In this document: positions 14,989-21,506 of the stretch, one piece after another
Numbering within the stretch: position 1 is the first letter of the stretch
How the letters are laid out: each line of letters opens with the position of its first letter
Assembly: GCA_905194675.1 (NCBI GenBank)
Contig: CAJJTG010000038.1
Span: 1-21,506 of the forward strand
DNA from: an uncultured Collinsella sp.
Lineage (GTDB): Bacteria; Actinomycetota; Coriobacteriia; Coriobacteriales; Coriobacteriaceae
Direction of reading: 5' to 3'
Length of the DNA stretch: 21,506 nucleotides
Notes under the pieces: generated by a model
Told to the model about the DNA's origin: nothing
Database searches by the model: none
The model's input: the letters and a program-made list of their open reading frames with translations, nothing else
Made by a program: the position numbers and the translations under genes

Positions 14989-16179
14989 ATGTCACCAAAC
15001 AGCGATTCCATCCTTTCCCAGGAGCTCTCGCGCCGCACTGCCCTCAAGGCCCTGTTCGGCGCCGCTTCTGCGGCAGTTCTTTTTGGCCTGCCCACTCGCG
15101 CCCATGCGGCGGAGGCTTCCAAAGAAACCACCGATAAACTGAATGCCGCCCAGGCCCAGCTCGACGAGGTTCAGGCCCAGCTCGACAGCATCGCAAATGA
15201 GTATGCGGCGCTGGCCAACAAGAATGCCCAGACCCTCAACGACATCGAGAATGTCCAGGGCAAGATTGACGACACGCAGGCCCAGATCGATGAAAAGAAG
15301 GCCGAGCTCAAGAAGAAGCGCAACGACCTTTCCGATCGCGTGGCCGCCAGCTACAAGTCCGGCGGCACGAACATCCTGTCGCTGCTGCTGGCCTCTGGCT
15401 CGTTTGAGGAACTCGTCGCCAACGCGCATTACGTTGAGAAGATCAACAAGAGCGACCGCGATGCCATCGAGGATATCCAGACGATTCAGGCTGAGCTCGA
15501 CGCACAGAAGACCGAGCTCGAAGCACAAAAGGCCGACCTGGAGAAACTCAAGGACCAGCAGACGGCTCAGATGCAGGATATGCAGGCCAAGCAGCAAGAA
15601 GTCCAGACCGTACTGAACGGTCTTTCCGATGACGTCAAGGAGCTCATGGCTCAGCGCGATTCCGAGATCCTCGCTGCCGCCCAGGCTGAGGAGGCCGCTA
15701 GGAAGGCGGCTGCGGCAGCCGCGGCCTCTGCGAACACGGGCTCTTCTTCGGGTGGCGGCTCGTATGCCGGCGGCACCCCGCAACAGACGGGCGGTTCGGG
15801 CAAGCAGCAGGCCGTCGTCAATGCGTGCTACTCGACGCCTTCTCCCGGCCAGGGCTGGTGTGCTGCCTGGGTTACCAACGTCTTCCGCAATGCCGGCGTG
15901 GGCTATTTTGGCGGCAACGCGTGTGACATGTTCAACGCCTGGTGCTATAGCTCCGACCGCTCGGCGCTGCAGGTGGGCATGATCGTGGCCGATTCCTCGC
16001 ACAGCGGCACGGGTGCTCCGGGCCTTATCTACGGTCATGTGGGTATCTACGTTGGCGGCGGCATCGTTATGAGCAACGAGGGCGCCATTACGTCTAAGTC
16101 GCTTGATTCGTTTATTAGCTTCTATGGTACTGGCTCTGGCGTGCGTTGGGGCTGGCTTGGCGGCGTGGTGCTGTCGTAA
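14989..16179 (+). CDS. Secreted coiled-coil peptidoglycan hydrolase (PcsB/CwlO-like N-terminus, cysteine amidase or endopeptidase C-terminus)
   Basis: 396 residues, probably cutting peptidoglycan cross-links or stems outside the cell during growth or division. A signal sequence with a twin-arginine-like SRRTALKAL (14-22) ends in AHA (38-40). Residues about 44-240 are a heptad-rich, Gln/Lys/Asp/Glu coiled coil, interrupted at about 121-165 by the SYKSGGTNILSLLLASGSFE hinge typical of PcsB/CwlO regulators. An Ala-rich and then Gly/Ser-rich linker (about 228-272) leads to the catalytic domain, with likely nucleophile Cys 291 in GQGWCAAWVTNVF and His 350 in IYGHVGIYVGGG. It looks like an NlpC/P60 or CHAP-type papain fold; the two cannot be told apart by eye. 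CGGAG lies five bases before the ATG. The coiled coil probably keeps the enzyme inactive until FtsEX-type activation, by family analogy. Confidence 0.88.
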   Translation: MSPNSDSILSQELSRRTALKALFGAASAAVLFGLPTRAHAAEASKETTDKLNAAQAQLDEVQAQLDSIANEYAALANKNAQTLNDIENVQGKIDDTQAQIDEKKAELKKKRNDLSDRVAASYKSGGTNILSLLLASGSFEELVANAHYVEKINKSDRDAIEDIQTIQAELDAQKTELEAQKADLEKLKDQQTAQMQDMQAKQQEVQTVLNGLSDDVKELMAQRDSEILAAAQAEEAARKAAAAAAASANTGSSSGGGSYAGGTPQQTGGSGKQQAVVNACYSTPSPGQGWCAAWVTNVFRNAGVGYFGGNACDMFNAWCYSSDRSALQVGMIVADSSHSGTGAPGLIYGHVGIYVGGGIVMSNEGAITSKSLDSFISFYGTGSGVRWGWLGGVVLS

Positions 16180-16187
16180 CGCAGGTT

Positions 16188-16318
16188 GGGCCGGCACAGT
16201 CCGAGAGGCATAAGGTTGCCTGCTCGGACAGTCTTGCTCGCACGGAGAGCACATTAAGTGCTCTCCGGCTCGTGCGGAACTCGCGATCAACCTTATGCCT
16301 CTCGGACAGTCCCGGCCC
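16188..16318. repeat. Nested 131-bp palindrome after the hydrolase gene
   Basis: Three stacked inverted repeats share one axis: GGGCCGG/CCGGCCC (16188-16194 with 16312-16318), a perfect 19-bp arm (16200-16218 with 16288-16306, beginning TCCGAGAGGCATAAGG) and an inner 9-bp hairpin GGAGAGCAC/GTGCTCTCC (16244-16252 with 16258-16266). It lies between convergent genes, upstream of a separate true terminator. It has no T run, so it looks like a mobile or structural palindrome rather than a terminator. Confidence 0.8.
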
Positions 16319-16370
16319 TCTTGGGTTCGGGGCGCGACACACCGGACTGGTTGTCTGAATTAAAGAAAGT

Positions 16371-16396
16371 GAAGGCCCCTTTCGGGGCCTTCTTTG
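16371..16396. terminator. Bidirectional terminator between hydrolase gene and murB
   Basis: A 9-bp stem (GAAGGCCCC at 16371-16379 pairs with 16384-16392) has a TTTC loop and is followed by TTTGTTT on the plus strand and CTTTCTTTAA on the minus strand. It can serve both converging genes. Confidence 0.88.
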
Positions 16397-16397
16397 T

Positions 16398-17360
16398 TTA
16401 GAGGAATTCGCCTACTCGGTGGACTTCGGGTTCGAGGTCCACGTCGAATTGGTCTTTGACGGTTGTTTGGATGTGGCGGATGAGTTCGTCGACATCGGCG
16501 GCGGTGGCGTGGTCGGCGTTGACGATGAAGCCGCAGTGCTTTTCGCTCACCTGCGCGCCGCCAATGGCGTGTCCTCGCAGGCCGGCGTCCATGATGAGCT
16601 TGCCGGCAAAGTGGCCCTCGGGGCGCTTGAAGGTGGAGCCGGCACTCGGCATGTCGAGCGGCTGCTTGTCCTCGCGGCGCTGGCGGTAGTCGTCCATGTC
16701 GGCCTTGATCATCGCGGCGTTGCCCGGGGCGAGATTGAAAGTGGCCGAAAGCACGATGAAACCGTCGTCGGCAATGCGGCTCTTGCGATAGCCCAGGTTG
16801 AGCTCATCGACATCGAACTCGATAATGCTGCCGCTACCGCGGGTGCCGTCGTCGAGCATGCGGGCGGGCTTGTAGACGCGCACGGACTCCAGCACATCGG
16901 CCATGCAGGCGCCGTATGCTCCGGCGTTCATGTAGCAGGCACCGCCGACCGATCCGGGAATGCCCGAGATGGGCTCCATGCCGGTAAGGCCGGCCTCGGC
17001 TGCCGCGGCTGCGACATCGGAAAGCAAGGCGCCGGCTGCCGCCGTGACGTGCGTGCCGTCGACCGTAATGTCGGAGAGGCCCTCGCCCAGCGCTACGACG
17101 ACGCCGCGGATGCCCTTGTCGCCGACGAGCAAGTCGGAGCCGTTGCCCACGATGGTGAGTGGTAGATTGCAGCGATAGCAGGTATCGAGCGTGGCGACGA
17201 GGCCCTGCTCAGTGTCGGGCGTGACAAAGACGTCGGCCGGACCGCCGATCTTAAACGTGGTGTGCTCGCGCATGGGCTCGCTCATCAGCACGTTGTCCTC
17301 GCCGGCAACGCCAGCGAGCGCGCACAGCAGGTCCTCGTTAAAAAAATCGTTCTCGTGCAT
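16398..17360 (-). CDS. murB: UDP-N-acetylenolpyruvoylglucosamine reductase
   Basis: 320-residue flavoenzyme that reduces UDP-GlcNAc-enolpyruvate to UDP-MurNAc with NADPH, the second committed step of peptidoglycan synthesis in the cytosol. FAD-binding segments: HTTFKIGGPAD (33-43), IVGNGSDLLVGDKGIRG (70-86) and PISGIPGSVGGACYMNAGAYG (130-150). The proton donor Ser is 242 in PSAGSTFKRPEG and the C-terminal catalytic Glu is 312 in LEPEVHRVGE. The SAGSTFKRP form and length fit the type IIb enzymes of Gram-positives. Start at 17360: AAAGGCGG lies eight bases upstream; an ATG 15 codons earlier has no site. Its stop nearly touches the terminator shared with the hydrolase gene. Diverges from the LacI-family gene. 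Confidence 0.95.
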   Translation of the reverse strand: MHENDFFNEDLLCALAGVAGEDNVLMSEPMREHTTFKIGGPADVFVTPDTEQGLVATLDTCYRCNLPLTIVGNGSDLLVGDKGIRGVVVALGEGLSDITVDGTHVTAAAGALLSDVAAAAAEAGLTGMEPISGIPGSVGGACYMNAGAYGACMADVLESVRVYKPARMLDDGTRGSGSIIEFDVDELNLGYRKSRIADDGFIVLSATFNLAPGNAAMIKADMDDYRQRREDKQPLDMPSAGSTFKRPEGHFAGKLIMDAGLRGHAIGGAQVSEKHCGFIVNADHATAADVDELIRHIQTTVKDQFDVDLEPEVHRVGEFL

Positions 17361-17467
17361 ACGAATATCCGCCTTTTGGTGGTCGTTGTCATCAATCGAT
17401 TGCAATATACCCCACCCGGACGGATTTGGTGCGCTGGCGGCGATAAAACAGCCGTCTACCGGATTGG

Positions 17468-17479
17468 TAAAGTGTTTAT
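17468..17479. promoter_or_regulatory. Putative LacI-type operator upstream of the regulator gene
   Basis: TAAAGTGTTTAT within GGTAAAGTGTTTATCACC closely parallels GGTAAAACGTTTTTTCACC upstream of xfp. It lies upstream of a TATACT (17513-17518) that may be the -10 box of the regulator gene, which would allow autoregulation. Confidence 0.4.
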
Positions 17480-17543
17480 CACCGAGGTAGAGGGGTGGTC
17501 GCTATACTTTCAAGAGATTGCGCGTAAACCTGGAAGGAGCGAG

Positions 17544-18572
17544 ATGGCCAACAAAGTCACCCTCAAGCAGATCGCCCAGGAGGTGGGGCTTTCCCCCTCG
17601 TCGGTCTCGCTTGTTCTCAATAATCGGCCCTGTCGCATCTCGGAAGAAAACCGCAAGCTCATCAAGGAGGTCGCGGCGCGCAACCACTATGTTCCTAATC
17701 AGATTGCGCGTAGTCTGGTCATGCGCGAGTCGCGCACGCTGGGCCTTATCGTCCCTAACATCGAGAGCCGCTTTTTCGCCTCGCTCGCCGGTAGCCTGGA
17801 AAAGCGCTGCCGCGAGGACGGCTATGCGCTCTTCATTACCAGCTCGGGTGGAAGTGCTGACGACGATCTGGAGCTGCTGCGCCAGCTGGTAACGCGCGGC
17901 GTTGATGGCGTCTTCCTGGTTGTGGGCGACGAGTTCTCCGACGACCGCGCCCTGCGCGAAGAAGTCAGCCATCTGCCTATCCCTGCCGTGATGGTCGACC
18001 GTGCCATTGAGGGGCTCGAGTGCGACAAGGTGATGTTCGACCACGAGATGGGTGGCTACATGGCCACTCGCTATCTGATCGAGCAGGGTCACCGTCGCAT
18101 TGCCTGCTTGGTTAACGCGCGCCGTTCCAATACGGGGCGTAAGCGACTTGCCGGCTATGAGCGCGCGCTGCGCGAGGTTGGCCTGCCCATCGACGCCCGT
18201 CTGGAGTTTGAGAGCGAGTACTACATTCCGAGCGCATACGAGGCCTCGGAGGCGGTACTCGCAACTGACGCCACCGCCGTGTTCGCAAGCTCGGATAACA
18301 TTGCCCTCGGTTTGCTCAAGCGCCTGCACGAGATGGGGAAGAGCATCCCGGGCGATATCTCGGTGGTGAGCTATGACAACTCGGCGGCCGACGTTCTCTT
18401 TGAGCCGGCGCTGACCGCGATTGAGCAGGATCCTGGTGTCCTTGCGGAGCATGCTTTTGGCTGCATGTCCAAGCGTCTTGCCGGTAGGGGCGGCAGGCGT
18501 GCCGAAGAGGTCGTCCTGGAGCCGGCGCTTATCGTTAAGGGCAGCGTGCTCGAGCTTACTAAACACAACTAA
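17544..18572 (+). CDS. LacI-family transcriptional regulator
   Basis: 342-residue repressor-type protein. N-terminal helix-turn-helix VTLKQIAQEVGLSPSSVSLVL (5-25; shown as VTLKQIAQEV then GLSPSSVSLVL), hinge helix with PNQIARSLV (51-59), then a periplasmic-binding-protein-like effector domain from TLGLIVPNIESRFFASLAG to the C-terminus, including VDGVFLVVGD and SVVSYDNSAAD segments. GGAAGGAG lies a few bases upstream of the ATG at 17544. The frame stays open 94 codons upstream across the start of murB, but without a ribosome site or homologous sequence. Directly upstream of xfp (204-bp gap) with TAAAACGTTTTA-type palindromes in that gap, so it probably controls xfp and possibly itself. The effector sugar is not identifiable by eye. 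Confidence 0.92.
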   Translation: MANKVTLKQIAQEVGLSPSSVSLVLNNRPCRISEENRKLIKEVAARNHYVPNQIARSLVMRESRTLGLIVPNIESRFFASLAGSLEKRCREDGYALFITSSGGSADDDLELLRQLVTRGVDGVFLVVGDEFSDDRALREEVSHLPIPAVMVDRAIEGLECDKVMFDHEMGGYMATRYLIEQGHRRIACLVNARRSNTGRKRLAGYERALREVGLPIDARLEFESEYYIPSAYEASEAVLATDATAVFASSDNIALGLLKRLHEMGKSIPGDISVVSYDNSAADVLFEPALTAIEQDPGVLAEHAFGCMSKRLAGRGGRRAEEVVLEPALIVKGSVLELTKHN

Positions 18573-18581
18573 ACACGTTTA
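18570..18581. promoter_or_regulatory. Possible auxiliary LacI-type operator over the regulator's stop codon
   Basis: TAAACACGTTTA includes the TAA stop and is palindromic at 10 of 12 positions. Its centre is 105 bp from the first xfp operator, about ten helical turns, a spacing compatible with looping. Could be chance. Confidence 0.3.
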
Positions 18582-18674
18582 CCAATTTGCAGAGACCGAA
18601 TGTGGAGCACCTGTGACAATCAACGCCGCAGGTGAATGTCGCGTTTTGCTAATCGATGGGATTGATAAGGGTGG

Positions 18675-18707
18675 TAAAACGTTTTTTCACCATGATAAAA
18701 CGTTTTA
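18675..18707. promoter_or_regulatory. Tandem LacI-type operators of xfp
   Basis: TAAAACGTTTTT (18675-18686) and the perfect palindrome TAAAACGTTTTA (18696-18707) have the central CG and 12-bp size typical of LacI-family sites. Their centres are 21 bp apart, two helical turns, so two dimers could bind the same face. A TATACT at 18713-18718 immediately downstream is a likely -10 box, which puts the second site in the -35/-10 spacer and suggests repression. Confidence 0.68.
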
Positions 18708-18776
18708 GCAAATATACTGGTCCCAACGAAAGGTTGCCGTATTGGAGGGTGACCGCACAGCGAAGGGACATAAACA

Positions 18777-21305
18777 ATGGCTAAAACACTGGGGACGCCG
18801 TGGCAAAAGCTGGGCCACGAGGTGCCGGCTTCCGAGCTCGAGGGCGTCGACCTGTATTGGCGCGCATCGAACTATCTGTCCGTCGGTCAGATCTACCTTC
18901 GCTCTAACCCGCTAATGCGCCCCGACTTTGTCGACGAGAAAACCGGTGAGGTGCGCGACTTCGGTCGTCCGGACGTTAAGCACCGCCTGGTTGGCCACTG
19001 GGGCACCACGCCCGGCATCAACTTCCTGTTCGGTCACGTCAATCGACTGATCGCCGACCACAACCAGAATGCTATCTTCTTGATGGGCCCTGGTCACGGT
19101 GGCCCCGCCGGTACTGCTCAGTCGCTGCTCGACGGCACCTACCGCGAGATTCGCCCCGACATCACCAATGACGAGGCAGGCCTGCAGAAGTTCTTCCGCC
19201 AGTTCTCCTATCCCGGCGGCATCCCGAGCCACTTTGCGCCCGAGACGCCCGGTTCCATCCACGAGGGCGGCGAGCTCGGCTACACGCTCAGCCACGCTTA
19301 CGGTGCCGTTATGGACAACCCTAGCCTGCTGGCCGTGGCCGTGGTGGGCGATGGCGAGTCCGAGACCGGTCCGCTCGCGACCTCTTGGCAGTCCAACAAG
19401 CTCGTGAACCCGGCAACCGACGGTATCGTCCTGCCGATCCTGCACCTCAACGGCTACAAGATCGCCAACCCCACCATCCTCGCCCGCGTGTCCGACGAGG
19501 AGCTCACCAAGTTCTTTGAGGGTATGGGCTACAAGCCGCACTTCTTTGTCGCTGGCTTTGACGACGAGAGTCACGCGAGCATCCATGAGCGTTTCGCCGC
19601 CCTGTTTGAGCAGGTCTTTGACGAGATTTGCGACATCAAGGCCACCGCTCAGGCCCAGGCAGCCGCGGGCGAGACCGTGGTCCGCCCGGCCTATCCCATG
19701 ATCGTGTTCCGTACGCCCAAGGGCTGGACTTGCCCCAAGCACATCGACGGCAAGAAGACCGAGGACTCCTGGCGCGCGCATCAGGTGCCGCTGGCGAGCG
19801 CCAAGGACACCCACGAGCACTTCCGCGTGCTACGCGAGTGGCTGCGCTCCTACAAGCCCGAGGAGCTCTTTACGCCCGAGGGCCAGGTGCGCCCCGAGGT
19901 GACGGCCTTTATGCCGACCGGCGAGCTGCGTATCGGCGCCAATCCCAACGCGAACGGCGGCAAGGTGCGCCGCGAGCTCGAGCTCCCCGATATTTACGCC
20001 CACGAGATCCCCGTCGCCGAGAAGGGCCATGGCTGGGGCTCCACCGAGGCCGCTCGCGTCTTTGGTGAGTACACTGCCGACGTTCTGGCCAAGAACATGG
20101 AGGATTTCCGCATCTTTGGTCCCGACGAGACCGCGTCCAACCGCCTGCAGGCCGCCTACAAGGTGACCAAGAAGCAGTGGGATGCCGGCTTCTACGAGGA
20201 CGAGGCCAACGACGAGCTGCTGGCCGGCTCCGGTAAGGTCGTCGAGCAGCTGTCCGAGCACCAGTGCGAAGGCTTCCTCGAGGCTTACGTGCTCACCGGA
20301 CGCTCCGGCGTGTGGAGCTCCTACGAGAGCTTTGTGCACGTGGTCGATTCCATGGTCAACCAGCACTGCAAGTGGCTCGAGGCCACCAAGCGCGAGATTC
20401 CGTGGCGTGCCCCCATCAGCGGCCTCAACATTTTGCTGTCGAGCCATGTTTGGCGTCAGGACCACAACGGCTTCTCGCACCAGGACCCCGGCTTTATCGA
20501 CCTGCTGCTCAACAAGGCCAACGACACGCATATCGTGAATGCTTACTATCCGGCCGACGCCAACATGGCCCTCGCTGTGGCCGAGCGCGTCTACCAGTCC
20601 ACCGACTGCGTCAACGCCATTTTCTGCGGCAAGCAACCCGCCCCGACTTTCCAAACGGTCGACGAGGCCTGTGCCGAGCTCGCCGAGGGTGTCGCGGCTT
20701 GGGAGTGGGCATCGACTGCCGACTCGCTCGCCGAGGCTGACGTCGTAGTTGCCACGTGCGGTGACGTGCCGACGCTCGAGGCTTTGGCTGCAACCGATAT
20801 GCTGCGCGAGCTAGGCATTAAGGTGTGGTTCGTTAACGTGGTCGATCTGCTCAAGATTCAGAACGTCTGCGAGAACGACCAGGCCATCAGCGATGAGCGC
20901 TGGGCTGAGCTGTTCGGTTGCGGCGAGAAGCCCGTGCTCTTCGCATTCCACGCCTATGCCGGCACGATTCGCCGCCTGATCTGGAACCGCCCCGGCCACG
21001 ACGCCTTCCGCGTCCACGGCTACGAGGAGAAGGGCTCCACGACCACGCCGTTCGACATGCTGCGTCTGAACAACATGGATCGTTGGGCTTTGGCCGCCGA
21101 CGTGCTGCGCATGGTCGACGCCGACAAGTTTGCAGAGCAGATTGACGAGTGGGAGGCATTCCGCACCGAGGCCTTTGAGTTCGCGTGCAACGAGGGCTTC
21201 GATCACCCGGCCTTCACTGACTGGGTCTGGCCCGACGCTGCGGCTGCAACTGCCGCCGACGGCACGCTCTCCGCAACCCAAATGACCGCAGGCGACAACG
21301 AGTAG
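18777..21305 (+). CDS. xfp: Xylulose-5-phosphate/fructose-6-phosphate phosphoketolase
   Basis: 842-residue thiamine-diphosphate enzyme of the bifid shunt and phosphoketolase pathway: splits fructose-6-P or xylulose-5-P with phosphate into acetyl-phosphate and erythrose-4-P or glyceraldehyde-3-P. Signatures: GHWGTTPGINF (73-83), FLMGPGHGGPA (101-111), EGGELGYTLSHAYGA (163-177), the Mg/ThDP site VVGDGESETGPLATSWQSNK (189-208) and LHLNGYKIANPT (222-233). The C-terminus has a short Ala/Thr-rich tail beyond the usual end, which makes it slightly longer than bifidobacterial Xfp (about 825). Start: AAGGGA upstream of the ATG at 18777. It lies downstream of the LacI-family gene with tandem operators between them, and is followed by a very stable hairpin. 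Dual substrate use is typical of the XFP class but not provable by eye. Confidence 0.95.
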   Translation: MAKTLGTPWQKLGHEVPASELEGVDLYWRASNYLSVGQIYLRSNPLMRPDFVDEKTGEVRDFGRPDVKHRLVGHWGTTPGINFLFGHVNRLIADHNQNAIFLMGPGHGGPAGTAQSLLDGTYREIRPDITNDEAGLQKFFRQFSYPGGIPSHFAPETPGSIHEGGELGYTLSHAYGAVMDNPSLLAVAVVGDGESETGPLATSWQSNKLVNPATDGIVLPILHLNGYKIANPTILARVSDEELTKFFEGMGYKPHFFVAGFDDESHASIHERFAALFEQVFDEICDIKATAQAQAAAGETVVRPAYPMIVFRTPKGWTCPKHIDGKKTEDSWRAHQVPLASAKDTHEHFRVLREWLRSYKPEELFTPEGQVRPEVTAFMPTGELRIGANPNANGGKVRRELELPDIYAHEIPVAEKGHGWGSTEAARVFGEYTADVLAKNMEDFRIFGPDETASNRLQAAYKVTKKQWDAGFYEDEANDELLAGSGKVVEQLSEHQCEGFLEAYVLTGRSGVWSSYESFVHVVDSMVNQHCKWLEATKREIPWRAPISGLNILLSSHVWRQDHNGFSHQDPGFIDLLLNKANDTHIVNAYYPADANMALAVAERVYQSTDCVNAIFCGKQPAPTFQTVDEACAELAEGVAAWEWASTADSLAEADVVVATCGDVPTLEALAATDMLRELGIKVWFVNVVDLLKIQNVCENDQAISDERWAELFGCGEKPVLFAFHAYAGTIRRLIWNRPGHDAFRVHGYEEKGSTTTPFDMLRLNNMDRWALAADVLRMVDADKFAEQIDEWEAFRTEAFEFACNEGFDHPAFTDWVWPDAAAATAADGTLSATQMTAGDNE

Positions 21306-21332
21306 GTAGGCATCCGGGACGGTCTCGCGCTG

Positions 21333-21417
21333 GGGCCTTGCCCGGCGGGGTGGCTTTGTCTGGGGAAGTGGGCTTCGCGAACTTCCCCAGACAAAGCCAC
21401 CCCGCCGGGCAAGGCCC
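21333..21417. repeat. Perfect 37-bp inverted repeat after xfp
   Basis: The arms at 21333-21369 and 21381-21417 are exact complements over 37 bases (beginning GGGCCTTGCCCGGCGGGG) with an 11-base loop containing TTCGCGA. It starts 27 bases after the xfp stop. No T run follows directly (CTCTCGACC), so it may end transcription by structure alone, protect the mRNA 3' end, or be an insertion-type palindrome. Confidence 0.9.
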
Positions 21418-21506
21418 TCTCGACCGTTTCGATCTGCGGGGGCTGATATTTTTTATGTAATGGGGACTTTGCTGATGCTGCCCCGGAGACCGCATATCTA
21501 ACTTTG

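Noticed and set aside
17262..17543. 94-codon upstream extension of the LacI-family protein
   Set aside because: It overlaps the murB start, has no ribosome site, and the helix-turn-helix starts five residues after the ATG at 17544, which has GGAAGGAG.
18608..18634. Terminator after the LacI-family gene (CACCTG/CAGGTG)
   Set aside because: A six-base stem with a 15-base loop and no T run is too weak to call.
1..21506. tRNA, rRNA, prophage or insertion-sequence transposase
   Set aside because: No cloverleaf-like segments with the T-loop motif, no rRNA-like stretches and no transposase or integrase motifs were seen in any frame.

Overview
The window is high-GC bacterial DNA with tightly packed sugar-metabolism genes. 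The gene set is a PTS permease fused to a HAD phosphatase, a maltodextrin-type ABC importer, short-form MalQ and MalP, GalE, a type II-like MurB and an xylulose-5-P/fructose-6-P phosphoketolase. Together with SD-led starts and many GC-rich hairpins, this points to a fermentative gut actinobacterium of the class Coriobacteriia, most likely Collinsella or a relative. That assignment is inference from gene content and base composition; no ribosomal RNA or other phylogenetic marker lies in the window.

Layout. (1) 1-901, minus: polyprenyl diphosphate synthase, 3' end cut by the window edge. (2) 1017-3467, minus: PTS EIICB with a complete Cof-type HAD phosphatase fused at its C-terminus. (3) 3692-4411, plus: divergent GntR/UTRA (TreR-like) regulator, closed by a strong terminator. 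(4) 4718-9083, plus: four-gene ABC sugar importer (Tat-type lipoprotein binding protein, two permeases, ATPase) with GC-rich intercistronic hairpins and a terminator. (5) 9223-9440: three 57-bp palindromic repeats between convergent terminators. (6) 13441-9540, minus: malQ then maltodextrin phosphorylase. (7) 14723-13662, minus: galE with its own terminator. (8) 14989-16179, plus: secreted coiled-coil cysteine peptidoglycan hydrolase. (9) 17360-16398, minus: murB. (10) 17544-18572, plus: LacI-family regulator, then xfp (18777-21305), then a perfect 37-bp-stem hairpin.

How it fits together. A GTTTAAAC-centred site recurs upstream of the PTS-HAD gene, the GntR gene, the ABC operon (two copies) and malQ. 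This suggests one local regulon under the GntR protein. The ABC importer would bring in unmodified maltodextrins for MalQ and MalP, giving glucose and glucose-1-phosphate. The PTS would import a phosphorylated alpha-glucoside, and the fused phosphatase could remove that phosphate so the sugar can enter the same MalQ/MalP route. GalE links to UDP-sugars. Xfp cleaves fructose-6-P/xylulose-5-P to acetyl-phosphate and appears to be controlled by the adjacent LacI protein through TAAAACGTTTTA-type operators. The most notable points are the EIICB-HAD fusion with its proposed role, the five-site regulon and the palindromic repeat array.
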